This document shows positions 17,193 to 26,255 of a stretch of DNA of 64,000 nt, in pieces. Position numbers and translations under genes: made by a program. The notes below the pieces were generated by a model that saw only the letters and a list, made by a program, of their open reading frames with translations, ran no database searches and was not told the DNA's origin. This stretch comes from CAVPCZ01 sp963779225 (GTDB taxonomy: Bacteria; Bacteroidota; Ignavibacteria; UBA10030; UBA6906), in the NCBI GenBank assembly GCA_963779225.1, contig CAVZWW010000003.1:2294001-2358000 (forward strand). The letters run 5' to 3'. Position 1 is the first letter of the stretch; each line of letters opens with the position of its first letter.

Positions 17193-19337
17193 ATGAAGTT
17201 CCGGCGGTTCTTTTATCTGAGCGGCGCGTTCGTTCTCCTGATCGTCAAGTTTGCGGTTGACATCATCCGCAAGAACGTGGAGCTTGAGGCGAGCAGCCTG
17301 TTGCTGCTCCGTGAGATCGCTGTCCTCGGTGCCTTCCTCCTGATTTTCCTTGCGATTGATACGTTCCTTGCCACCCGGCAGGACAACCCCGTCCGTCGTC
17401 TGGGTGTCCTGCTCGTTCTGACCGTCCTGGTCCTCGTCGGCTTCGTACTGTTTGACCGCGTTCAGGTCGACGGTTTTGACGCCAAGGATTTTGCACTGAC
17501 TCCCCTGGATTATCCTACGCTTTTTGTCGGGTCCCTGATCAGCATCGTCGCGGGGGTGTTTGCACTTGTTACTCTCCGTTTCCTGCGCGATCTGGTCCTG
17601 GTACTCAGGAAGAAGGCGACGAAACGCAACTTTCTCCTCTTTGTTATCCTGATGCTACTGACAGCCGCGACTGTACTTCTGGCCCGCCCCCTTGAGCGCT
17701 CCACGCTGACCGACGTGCTGTTCGGGCTGACCATTTCCGTGGCAGTCATGAATGCTTTCCGCCTTCCCTGGATCGTCTATTTGACCAAGCGCGAGAAGAT
17801 CATCACTCTTGCCTTCGGGTTTCTTCTGTTTACGATGTTCGCCCTGCTCAATGTGGTCCTGAGTCAGAGCACGTTCTTCTCCCGGGCCCTTCTGTACTAT
17901 TCCGCGCCCATGGAGAAGGTGATTTCGCTGACATTGATCTTCGGCAACATCTACTTCGGCATGACGTTCGTCAGCACGCTCTTTCATCTGCCCACCGCGG
18001 AAGCGTTCGACCGCAAACGGTCAGAGGTCACGTCCATTCACACGCTGAGCAAGCTGGTGACTCAGGTTTTCGATTTTAACGAGCTTGTGGAGACGGTAAC
18101 AACGATGACTCTGCAGGTGTGCGAGGCCCGTAGCTGCTGGCTGGAATTGCTGCCGCTGGAAGAAACGGACCGCCGGCTCGAGGGTATGGGACAGGCGCAG
18201 GCTCCCCAGGTCGTAGCAATGAAGAATATCGGAGAGGCGGAGATCGAATCGCTCCTCCGCGCCGGGTTGCACAGCCTCCGCAGCGAGGTCCTCCGTAACC
18301 GGAAGCCGGCGGTAGTGGATTCCCTGGAAGCCGACCCGCGGTTCGCCGGTACGAAGGGGAGCGAACGGGCAACCGGATCACTTGTTGTAATGCCGCTGGT
18401 GTCGCACGTCGGGCCGCTCGGTTTTCTGTACGCCACAAAAGCCGGCGAATTCGGCTTCATGAAGGATGACGTTGACCTGATTTCGACATTTGCGGATCAG
18501 GCCACGATTGCGATCGAGAATTCACGTTTGATTAAGAAATCGATCGAACGCGAACGCCTGGTGGGGGAAATGACCCTTGCGCAGGAAATGCAGCGGAAGC
18601 TGCTGCCGCAATCTGTGCCAACGCATGCGAGAATGGAAATGGACGCCCTTTCGACGCCGGCGTTTGAAGTCGGGGGGGACTACTATGATTTTATCTCCCT
18701 TCCCGGAGAAAGGATCGGCATCATCGTCGGCGATGTGTCCGGCAAAGGAATCCCCGCGGCTTTTTACATGGCCGAGGTGAAGGGGATATTCCAGTCCCTC
18801 AGTTCGCTGTACGGTTCTCCCCGCGAGTTCATGATCAGGGCGAACACGGTTCTGGCGGAGTCTATTGACAAGCACTCGTTTGTCAGCCTGATTTACGGAA
18901 TCCTGGATCTCACGACAGGACGACTGATCCTCGCCCGCGCCGGCCATTGTCCCATGCTCTATGTCGGCGACGGTGGGGCGTCATACGTACGGCCGGACGG
19001 GATGGGACTCGGGCTCGGGAATGAGCCCGTGTTTTCGGACGCCATCGAAGAGCAGACAATCGATCTCCATCCGGGGGATCTCTGTTTGTTTTACACCGAC
19101 GGCATCACCGAGGCACACGTCAACGGTGAAGAATTCGGCTACGAGCGGCTGCTCGAAACGGCCCGCAGGGCATGGGGGAATCCGGCGAGTACCGTCAAAG
19201 ATGAAGTGCTGCATGCCGTTGATGATTTTATCGACCATGGACAACCGCACGATGACCTGACTCTTGTCGTACTCAGGTGGCTGGGACCGTCAACGGGCAA
19301 TGATTCGCGTTTGGCAACCGGGAGGATGCATTCATGA
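17193..19337 (+). CDS. Membrane SpoIIE-type Ser/Thr phosphatase with GAF domain (RsbU-like)
   Basis: A 714-residue protein. Residues 1-265 contain about seven hydrophobic segments, residues 285-450 look like a GAF sensor domain, and residues 460-705 are a PP2C/SpoIIE phosphatase with metal-binding motifs GGDYYDF, GDVSGKGIPAAF, YTDGITEAH and DDLTLVV. It should dephosphorylate the STAS anti-sigma antagonist encoded next, in response to a membrane or cytoplasmic signal. Its stop overlaps the STAS gene start by four bases. Confidence 0.9.
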   Translation: MKFRRFFYLSGAFVLLIVKFAVDIIRKNVELEASSLLLLREIAVLGAFLLIFLAIDTFLATRQDNPVRRLGVLLVLTVLVLVGFVLFDRVQVDGFDAKDFALTPLDYPTLFVGSLISIVAGVFALVTLRFLRDLVLVLRKKATKRNFLLFVILMLLTAATVLLARPLERSTLTDVLFGLTISVAVMNAFRLPWIVYLTKREKIITLAFGFLLFTMFALLNVVLSQSTFFSRALLYYSAPMEKVISLTLIFGNIYFGMTFVSTLFHLPTAEAFDRKRSEVTSIHTLSKLVTQVFDFNELVETVTTMTLQVCEARSCWLELLPLEETDRRLEGMGQAQAPQVVAMKNIGEAEIESLLRAGLHSLRSEVLRNRKPAVVDSLEADPRFAGTKGSERATGSLVVMPLVSHVGPLGFLYATKAGEFGFMKDDVDLISTFADQATIAIENSRLIKKSIERERLVGEMTLAQEMQRKLLPQSVPTHARMEMDALSTPAFEVGGDYYDFISLPGERIGIIVGDVSGKGIPAAFYMAEVKGIFQSLSSLYGSPREFMIRANTVLAESIDKHSFVSLIYGILDLTTGRLILARAGHCPMLYVGDGGASYVRPDGMGLGLGNEPVFSDAIEEQTIDLHPGDLCLFYTDGITEAHVNGEEFGYERLLETARRAWGNPASTVKDEVLHAVDDFIDHGQPHDDLTLVVLRWLGPSTGNDSRLATGRMHS

Positions 19338-19687
19338 GCGACTTCAAGATTTCGCAACGGGAACGTGAACAGGTTCAGGTGCTCGAGTTGAAGGGATACC
19401 TCGACGCTCACACCGCTCCCAAACTCGAAGAGGCGTTTCAGACGCTCCTGAAGAACCAGCACTTCGACATAGTCGTCAACTGCAAGGACCTCTCCTACAT
19501 CAGCAGTGCGGGTCTGGGCGTCTTCATGGCATACATCGAAGATGTGCGCAAGAACAAGGGGGATATCAAGCTGTCGAACATGTCCTCGAAGGTCTACAAC
19601 GTCTTCGACCTGCTGGGCTTTCCGCTGCTGTATGAAATCACCAAAGATGAAGTGGAAGCGATCGGAAAGTTTACGGACAAGAGATAG
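19334..19687 (+). CDS. Anti-sigma factor antagonist (STAS domain)
   Basis: A 117-residue single STAS domain, as in RsbV/SpoIIAA. The phosphorylatable Ser lies in CKDLSYISSAGLGVFMAY. Phosphorylation by the kinase encoded downstream and dephosphorylation by either flanking phosphatase would control partner switching. Two bases separate it from the kinase gene. No sigma factor gene is adjacent. Confidence 0.92.
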   Translation: MSDFKISQREREQVQVLELKGYLDAHTAPKLEEAFQTLLKNQHFDIVVNCKDLSYISSAGLGVFMAYIEDVRKNKGDIKLSNMSSKVYNVFDLLGFPLLYEITKDEVEAIGKFTDKR

Positions 19688-19689
19688 TC

Positions 19690-20109
19690 GTGGCCCCGCG
19701 CACCCTCCATATTGAAAGCCGCACTGAGCGCCTGATCGCGGTCCGTGAATTTGTCTCGAATGCGGCCCGGGAATTCGGCTTCAACGAAGAGGATATCGGC
19801 AAAATCGCCCTTGCCGTCGATGAAGCGTGCACGAATGTGATTAAACACGCTTACCGCTACGATCCCAACAAAGAGATCACCGTCACGATACGACGGAAGA
19901 ACGGGGCGTTTGAGGTGTCGATACTGGATTCCGGCGCCGGGTTTGACGCGGGCCGGATTCCCACCCCGAACATGAAGGAGTATCTCACACATTACCGGCG
20001 CGGTGGTCTCGGCATCTACCTGATGAAATCGCTCATGGACAAGGTCGAGTACGGCAACGGCCCCGGCCAGCGGAATGAAGTCCGGTTGACCAAGCACCTC
20101 TCACGCTGA
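19690..20109 (+). CDS. Anti-sigma regulatory kinase (RsbW-like HATPase)
   Basis: A 139-residue GHKL ATPase starting with GTG. The N box is IALAVDEACTNVIKHAY, the G1 box DSGAGFDAG and the G2 box GGLGIYLMKSLMD. It would bind a sigma factor or other target and phosphorylate the STAS protein. It sits between the STAS gene and the second phosphatase with one base of spacing on the right. Confidence 0.92.
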   Translation: MAPRTLHIESRTERLIAVREFVSNAAREFGFNEEDIGKIALAVDEACTNVIKHAYRYDPNKEITVTIRRKNGAFEVSILDSGAGFDAGRIPTPNMKEYLTHYRRGGLGIYLMKSLMDKVEYGNGPGQRNEVRLTKHLSR

Positions 20110-20110
20110 C

Positions 20111-21847
20111 ATGCAACAGCCCTCCTCCTCGTACGACAGCCATTTCGAGCACTCCGCGCTTTTTGAATTCAGCACCGTCATCAATTCTTCGCTCGACCTC
20201 CGGTTTATTCTCGGGCACATCCTGCTGACGCTCATGGGAAAATTGCTTTCCACGCGTGCCGTGGTGATGCTCGCTGAAACACCGGGGAATTATGTCGTGA
20301 CGCTGGCCAAGGGGCTGCCGCAGGAACTCGCCGGTTCGGCCCTCCGCATTCGTTCGCTTCCGAAGAGCCTTCAATACATTGACCGGATCAACCCCGATCG
20401 CCATCCCTGGGTGGAATTTTTCCGCGAAAAGGATCTGCATATCCTCCTGCCGCTGTACGCAGGAAAGAAGGCCGTGGGACTCCTGGCCTTCGGGAAGCGT
20501 CTGGCACATGGCCGGATGCAGACAAAAGAGATCACGTACCTGCGGTCCCTCGCCAACATCTCGGCGGCGGCGGTGGAGAAGTGCTACACCATCGACGAGA
20601 TGTACCGGGTCAACCGGAAACTGGACCGGAAGATCCAGGAACTGAACACGCTGTTTGAGCTCGGCAAGGAATTCGGGACGGTTCTCGATCCGGACAGGCT
20701 TGTGCGTTTGCTGGTGTTCTCCCTGCTCGGGCAGATCGGTGTGAGCCGCTACCTGATCTGTCTGAAGGAGGCCCGCGAGATGCGTGTGGCGGCATCGCGC
20801 GTTGACGGTGCCGCACCGCAACCCGGACTGCTCGCGGTGCTGACGCGCATCAAGTCGCCGGTTGCCGTTCCTGACATCGTCCTTACCGGACAGGTGGATC
20901 CCCGCCCGGTTCTGCAGCGACTCGGGCTCAGTGTGGTGATCCCGATGGAACTCCAGGGACAGATCCGCGGACTCATTTTGCTGGGTGAGAAATTGAACCG
21001 CGAGCCCTTCGGTCCGGCAGATTACGAATTTCTCTCCGCCCTCGGCAGTCTGGCGATCATTTCGCTGGAAAATGCCCGGCTGTTCAAAGAAGAGATCGAA
21101 AAGCAGCGGATGGAAAACGAACTGATGATTGCGCGGGACATCCAGAAAGGATTGTTGCCCAGCGTCCTGCCGGCATACACCGGAGTGGAATTCGCCGCCG
21201 CGAATTTTTCCTCGAAACAGGTGGGAGGGGATTACTACGACGTGATTCCGCTGGATGAGCAGCGGTGCATCATCGCGATCGGGGATGTGTCGGGCAAGGG
21301 AACGCCCGCAGCGCTGCTGATGGCGAATATCCAGGCGACCATACGCGCACTGGTGCCTCTCAATCTCCCGCTGTCCGAACTCACGGCCCGGGTGAACAAC
21401 CTCATGTGCCAGAACACCGGTGGAAACAAGTTCGTCACCTTCTTCTGGGGGTCGCTGGATTCTTCGACCGGAGCGCTCTCGTACGTGAACGCCGGTCACA
21501 ATCCTCCCTATGTATACCGCGCGGACGGCAGGATGGAGCGTCTGGACAAGGGGGGCATGATTCTGGGTGTCCTGGAGACCACGATCCCGTATGAAGAGGG
21601 GAACGTGGTGTTGCGGCCCGGGGATGTGCTGGTGCTCTTCACCGACGGTGTGAGCGAAGCGATGACTCCATCCAGCGAAGAATACGGTGAGGAACGTCTC
21701 GAGGCCGCCATCAGGAAAGGAGCCCCGTGGGGGGCACAATCCCTGATCGAGGTGATCCATCAGGATATCCAGGCCCACGCCGGCAATGCGCCTCAATCGG
21801 ACGACGTCACGATGATGGTTATACGGATGATTCCTCCGGCGGCATAA
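20111..21847 (+). CDS. Soluble SpoIIE-type phosphatase with two GAF-like domains
   Basis: A 578-residue protein without membrane segments. Two GAF-like sensor regions (about 10-165 and 180-340) are followed by a linker helix and a PP2C domain with GGDYYDVIP, GDVSGKGTPAALLM, FTDGVSEAM and DDVTMMVI. It probably feeds a cytoplasmic signal into the same partner switch as the membrane phosphatase at 17193-19337. It is the last gene of the module. Confidence 0.9.
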   Translation: MQQPSSSYDSHFEHSALFEFSTVINSSLDLRFILGHILLTLMGKLLSTRAVVMLAETPGNYVVTLAKGLPQELAGSALRIRSLPKSLQYIDRINPDRHPWVEFFREKDLHILLPLYAGKKAVGLLAFGKRLAHGRMQTKEITYLRSLANISAAAVEKCYTIDEMYRVNRKLDRKIQELNTLFELGKEFGTVLDPDRLVRLLVFSLLGQIGVSRYLICLKEAREMRVAASRVDGAAPQPGLLAVLTRIKSPVAVPDIVLTGQVDPRPVLQRLGLSVVIPMELQGQIRGLILLGEKLNREPFGPADYEFLSALGSLAIISLENARLFKEEIEKQRMENELMIARDIQKGLLPSVLPAYTGVEFAAANFSSKQVGGDYYDVIPLDEQRCIIAIGDVSGKGTPAALLMANIQATIRALVPLNLPLSELTARVNNLMCQNTGGNKFVTFFWGSLDSSTGALSYVNAGHNPPYVYRADGRMERLDKGGMILGVLETTIPYEEGNVVLRPGDVLVLFTDGVSEAMTPSSEEYGEERLEAAIRKGAPWGAQSLIEVIHQDIQAHAGNAPQSDDVTMMVIRMIPPAA

Positions 21848-21858
21848 CTGTCGCGATC

Positions 21859-21889
21859 TTGCACATCTCACCGCGTTTCCGTAATTTCT
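21859..21889 (+). promoter_or_regulatory. Promoter candidate, TTGC-N19-TAATTTCT
   Basis: TTGC at 21859-21862 and TAATTTCT at 21882-21889, 19-nt spacer, G before the TA, 24 bp ahead of the Xer-like gene start. Confidence 0.5.
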
Positions 21890-21912
21890 GTTATTGCGAT
21901 TCCCCGTACCCT

Positions 21913-22845
21913 ATGACCGAACCGGTGTTCAAATCCGTCCGGATGTCCACGCGCACGCTCACGCAGCAGTACGAGAATTTCGTGCGGAGCCTGCGCGGCG
22001 GCAAGCCCGAAACGCGTGGCACGTACGCACGCGCGCTGCGTGAATTCCTCAGGTGGTTTCCGCGCGACCGGGCCTTCCGGTTTCGCGTGGCCGACGTGCA
22101 GCGGTATAAACGATATCTGACGGTGCGAAGGAAACTCACCCCCGTTTCGGTCTCCACCTACCTGACCGCACTGAGAAGGTTCTGCGGCTTTCTGGTGGAT
22201 CGAAAGGTTTTGCATGACAATCCCGCGAAGCTTGTGGGGGGAAATGCCCGGCCCGTCGCCCACACGCGCGATTACCTGACGGCTGAAGCAATCGGAACGA
22301 TCCTTGCCGCCGTCGGGCAGACCGATCTGCGCGGCCGGCGCGACTACGCGATGATGCTTCTGATGGTGCGGTGTGCGCTCTCCGAAATCGAACTCATCCG
22401 CGCGGATGTCGGAGATATCTCCCTGAGGGAGGGCCTCTGGAGTATGGCGGTCCAGGGCAAGGGGAGGACGGCGAAGGATGCGGTGGTTCCACTCCCTCCC
22501 GAAGTGAAAGAGGCGATTGACCGCTACCTTGCTACACGCGGCGCCGTGGATCCCGGCGATCCGCTCTTTGCGAGCGCAGGAAACCGGACGCGCGGCAGCA
22601 GAATGACCACCCGGGGGGTGCGGGACCGTATCACGGTTCACCTGTCCGCCGCAGGTATTCGCCGGGAAACCGGGGGCAACATCACCCCGTACTCCCTCCG
22701 GCATACCGCTGCGGTCCTCATGGCACGCGAGGGAGCGACGGCGGACCAGATTCGCGACCGGATGCGGCTCGGGAGTCTGATGACCGCCCGCCTGTATATG
22801 GAACATTCTTCAACCGATAAGACGCAGACAACCTCGAAGGAATAA
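21913..22845 (+). CDS. XerC/D-like tyrosine recombinase with altered active site
   Basis: A 310-residue protein with an N-terminal SAM-like core-binding domain and a C-terminal catalytic-type domain. The nucleophile region (TARLYMEH), the box II Arg-His (YSLRHTAAVLM) and the beta-hairpin Lys (GKGRTAKDAVVPLP) are present. The box I Arg of the GLRxSEL motif aligns with Ala (RCALSEIEL), the first box II His is Tyr, and the box III His is Leu (RMRLGSLM). It may be a diverged or inactive relative rather than the chromosome-dimer recombinase. The ATG at 21913 fits the promoter just upstream. LeuRS follows after four bases. Confidence 0.8.
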   Translation: MTEPVFKSVRMSTRTLTQQYENFVRSLRGGKPETRGTYARALREFLRWFPRDRAFRFRVADVQRYKRYLTVRRKLTPVSVSTYLTALRRFCGFLVDRKVLHDNPAKLVGGNARPVAHTRDYLTAEAIGTILAAVGQTDLRGRRDYAMMLLMVRCALSEIELIRADVGDISLREGLWSMAVQGKGRTAKDAVVPLPPEVKEAIDRYLATRGAVDPGDPLFASAGNRTRGSRMTTRGVRDRITVHLSAAGIRRETGGNITPYSLRHTAAVLMAREGATADQIRDRMRLGSLMTARLYMEHSSTDKTQTTSKE

Positions 22846-22849
22846 GACG

Positions 22850-25429
22850 GTGGCGTACCCTTTCTCCGCAATTGAAGAGAAGTGGCAACTGGAGTGGGAA
22901 ACACAACGGACGTTCGCGACACCCCCGGGTGCGAGCGGCCCGAAGATCTACATCCTCGATATGTATCCCTACCCCTCGGGGGCCGGCCTTCATGTGGGAC
23001 ATCCCGAAGGGTACACCGCAACAGACATCTTCGCACGCTATCGCCGCATGCGCGGTTTTCATGTGCTGCATCCGATGGGCTGGGACGCGTTCGGCCTGCC
23101 CGCTGAGCGGTACGCCATGCAAACCAACATCCATCCGCGCGTGACCACCGAGCAGAACATCGCGACCTTCCGTCGACAGATCAAAATGCTCGGCCTGGGC
23201 TATGACTGGGCGCGGGAGGTGGACACCACCGATCCGCGGTACTACAAATGGACGCAATGGATATTTCTGCAGATTTACAATTCCTGGTATGACTTCCGCG
23301 TCAACAAAGCACGGCCGATCGGCACATTGATCGAGGAGTTCGCCACGAAGGGGTCGGCCGAAATTCAGGGAGCGGGAACATTTTCGGCGGATGAGTGGCG
23401 GACAAAGTCCGCGAAGGACAGGCAGGACATCCTCGCTCGCTATCGCCTGGCATACGTCGCGGAGATCCCCGTCAACTGGTGCGAAGGCCTGGGGACCGTC
23501 CTGGCAAACGAGGAGGTGGACGAGTGGGTGGAGAAAGGTTACTCGGTTGAGCGCCGCCCGATGTCCCAGTGGATGATGCGCATCACCGCCTACGCTGAAC
23601 GTCTGCTGGAGGATGCCGCGACACTGGATTGGCCGGGTTCCACCCTGGAACAGCAGCGGAACTGGATCGGGCGCTCGGAGGGGGCGGAAATCGTTTTCCC
23701 CATTGCCGGCAGCACGCAGTCCTTGCGCGTGTTCACCACACGTCCCGACACGATCTTCGGTGCCACCTACATGGTGCTCGCTCCCGAACACTCCTTCGTG
23801 GACTCGCTGACAACGGCGGAGCAGCGCGCTGCGGTCATTGCCTATCGTGAGCAAGCCGCCCGCAAGAGCGAACGTGAACGGGACATCGAACCCGGAAAAA
23901 CCGGCGTTTTCACCGGCGGCGCTGTCGTGAATCCCGCCACCGGCGCGACCATCCCGGTCTGGATAGCGGATTACGTGTTGATGGGATACGGTACAGGCGC
24001 CATCATGGCGGTGCCGGGGCATGACGAAAGGGACTACGCATTTGCGAGGAAATTCAGCCTGCCCATCGTCGAGGTGGTTACCGGCGGCAATATCAGGGAA
24101 GCGGCGCATACGGGAGACGGCCGTGCCGTCAACTCGGCCAACGCTGAAGTCTCCCTGAACGGTCTGGCCACGCCGGAGGCCAAGGCGCTCATAACCGACT
24201 GGCTCGTCAGAAAGGACCTCGGCAAGGCCGTGGTGCAATTCAAGTTGCGGGACTGGCTCTTCTCACGGCAGCGCTACTGGGGAGAACCGATTCCGATTAT
24301 CCACTTTGAAGACGGGACAATGGAGGCCATGGAGGAAGATGCGCTTCCCCTCCTCCTTCCTGATCTCAAGAAATTCCAGCCCAGTGGCACGACGGACTCT
24401 CCTCTGGCGCTGGCGACCGAATGGGTGAACGTGACCGACGCCAGAACCGGGAAGCGCGGGCGGCGCGAGACGAACACGATGCCGCAATGGGCGGGGTCCT
24501 GCTGGTATTACCTCCGGTTTATCGATCCGCAGAATGACAAGGCATTCTGCGATCCGGCGCTGGAACGCTACTGGATGCCCGTGGACCTGTATGTGGGTGG
24601 CTCCGAGCATGCGGTGCTGCACCTGATGTACGCGCGATTCTGGCACAAGGTGTTGTTCGATCTGGGATTCGTCAGTACGGCGGAACCGTTCATGAAACTC
24701 CGTCATCAGGGGATTATCCTGGGCGAAGACTCGCGCAAAATGTCCAAGTCCAGAGGCAATGTTGTCAATCCCGACGATGTTGTGAAGCAATACGGCGCCG
24801 ATGCGCTGCGTCTGTTCGAGATGTTCATGGGGCCCCTGGAAGAGATGAAGCCATGGAGTACGCGCGGTGTGGAAGGGGTGTATCGTTTCCTCAACCGGGT
24901 CTGGCGCCTGTTTGTTGATGATGAGGGGCGGCTCGATCCCCGGCTTGCACGGAAGAGTTCCGCCCCGGATCTGGAGCGGGTCTATCATGCCACAGTGAAG
25001 AAAGTGGGGGAGGATATCGAGGCGCTCCGTTTCAATACGGCGATTGCCCAGATGATGATCTTCGTCAATGAGGTCACCAGAAGCGACATCCGGCCCCGCC
25101 AGCTGCTCGAGCCGTTCGTTCTCCTCCTTGCCCCCTTCGCACCCCACATCGCGGAGGAACTCTGGCAGAAATTGGGGCACTCGGCAAGTCTGACACGCGA
25201 ACCGTGGCCGACCTTCGACCCGGCCAGGATTCAGAGCGCGGAGGTTGAAGTGGTTGTGCAGGTGAACGGAAAAGTACGCGGCAAGATGACCGTGCCGATG
25301 GATTTGCCCGAGGCGGAGCTCCAATCCATGGCAACGGCAGACGCCGCAGTGAAAAAACATACGGAAGGGAAATCACTGGTCAAGGCGGTTGTCGTCAGGA
25401 ACAAACTGGTCAACCTGGTGGTGAGGTGA
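22850..25429 (+). CDS. leuS: Leucyl-tRNA synthetase
   Basis: An 859-residue class Ia synthetase, normal bacterial length, with a GTG start. The HIGH motif is HVGH in PSGAGLHVGHPEGY, KMSKS is in DSRKMSKSRGN, and the CP1 editing domain (TTRPDTIFGATYMVLAPEH; GYGTGAIMAVPGHDERD) is intact. The C-terminal domain ends VKAVVVRNKLVNLVV. It charges tRNA-Leu. It lies between the Xer-like gene and the glycosyltransferase with four-base gaps. Confidence 0.97.
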   Translation: MAYPFSAIEEKWQLEWETQRTFATPPGASGPKIYILDMYPYPSGAGLHVGHPEGYTATDIFARYRRMRGFHVLHPMGWDAFGLPAERYAMQTNIHPRVTTEQNIATFRRQIKMLGLGYDWAREVDTTDPRYYKWTQWIFLQIYNSWYDFRVNKARPIGTLIEEFATKGSAEIQGAGTFSADEWRTKSAKDRQDILARYRLAYVAEIPVNWCEGLGTVLANEEVDEWVEKGYSVERRPMSQWMMRITAYAERLLEDAATLDWPGSTLEQQRNWIGRSEGAEIVFPIAGSTQSLRVFTTRPDTIFGATYMVLAPEHSFVDSLTTAEQRAAVIAYREQAARKSERERDIEPGKTGVFTGGAVVNPATGATIPVWIADYVLMGYGTGAIMAVPGHDERDYAFARKFSLPIVEVVTGGNIREAAHTGDGRAVNSANAEVSLNGLATPEAKALITDWLVRKDLGKAVVQFKLRDWLFSRQRYWGEPIPIIHFEDGTMEAMEEDALPLLLPDLKKFQPSGTTDSPLALATEWVNVTDARTGKRGRRETNTMPQWAGSCWYYLRFIDPQNDKAFCDPALERYWMPVDLYVGGSEHAVLHLMYARFWHKVLFDLGFVSTAEPFMKLRHQGIILGEDSRKMSKSRGNVVNPDDVVKQYGADALRLFEMFMGPLEEMKPWSTRGVEGVYRFLNRVWRLFVDDEGRLDPRLARKSSAPDLERVYHATVKKVGEDIEALRFNTAIAQMMIFVNEVTRSDIRPRQLLEPFVLLLAPFAPHIAEELWQKLGHSASLTREPWPTFDPARIQSAEVEVVVQVNGKVRGKMTVPMDLPEAELQSMATADAAVKKHTEGKSLVKAVVVRNKLVNLVVR

Positions 25430-25433
25430 GCGT

Positions 25434-26255
25434 ATGGAGAGGCTGAGCGTGATCCTGGTGACGCTGAACGAGGAACGCAACATCGACCGGTGTCTCGGGA
25501 GTGTCCGCTGGGCTGACGAAATTATCGTTGTGGATTCCTTCAGTACAGACCGGACGGTGGAGCGCGCGCGCGCGTACACAGAGAAGGTCTACCAGCACGA
25601 ATACCCTGGTACGAGCAAACAGGTCGAACGGGGGATCGGGTATGCCACAGGTGACTGGGTTTTTCTTATCGATGCTGACGAGGAGATGTCGCCGGAACTG
25701 GCTGCCGACGTCCGGAGAATCCTGCGCGAAGGGACGGATATGGCCGGCTTTTCCTTCATCCGCAAGCCGCGCGCGTTCGGCCGCTGGATCGAGCATGGTG
25801 GGTGGTTCCCCGACGAGCAGTTCCGGTTTTTCCGGAAGGACAACTACTATCCCGAACATCAGGAAATCCATGGGGGGTTCAATACCCGGGGGAAGAAGGG
25901 TCGGCTGAAGGGGTATCTCTTTCATCATACGTACGAGACGATCTACTCTTATGTGGAGAAAATGAATGAATACACCTCACTTCACGTGTCGAACAAGCTG
26001 AGGGACAGCCCGGATGCCCGGGCCCGCCGGTCTGATCTCCTGCTCAGTCCTCTTTCGCACTTTCTCCGGAAGTTCATCTCGAACAAGGGATACAAAGATG
26101 GGTTTCATGGATTTGTACTGGCCTTGCTCGACGCCACGTACACCATGCTGCTGTACGCAAAACTCTGGGAGTACCGGATGCGGCAGGCGGAAGGGAAGGG
26201 GCAGCTGCCGCCCATCACCAACGCTGAACTCAATCGCCTGAAGCAAAAACAATGA
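25434..26255 (+). CDS. Glycosyltransferase family 2 (LPS core WaaE/KdtX-like)
   Basis: A 273-residue GT2 enzyme. The nucleotide-sugar site is SVILVTLNEERNIDRCLGSV and WADEIIVVDSFSTD; the acidic motif is LIDADEEMSPEL. The C-terminal half resembles core glycosyltransferases of the WaaE group (FRKDNYYPEHQEIHG). It acts at the cytoplasmic face of the inner membrane. It overlaps the ABC exporter gene by four bases, and a paralog follows that exporter at 28158-28931. Confidence 0.88.
   Translation: MERLSVILVTLNEERNIDRCLGSVRWADEIIVVDSFSTDRTVERARAYTEKVYQHEYPGTSKQVERGIGYATGDWVFLIDADEEMSPELAADVRRILREGTDMAGFSFIRKPRAFGRWIEHGGWFPDEQFRFFRKDNYYPEHQEIHGGFNTRGKKGRLKGYLFHHTYETIYSYVEKMNEYTSLHVSNKLRDSPDARARRSDLLLSPLSHFLRKFISNKGYKDGFHGFVLALLDATYTMLLYAKLWEYRMRQAEGKGQLPPITNAELNRLKQKQ

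Noticed and set aside
20033..21871. 612-codon minus-strand open frame opposite the soluble phosphatase
   Set aside because: Antisense shadow of a gene with intact PP2C motifs.
22718..24238. 506-codon minus-strand open frame opposite leuS
   Set aside because: Antisense shadow; LeuRS is unmistakable on the plus strand.
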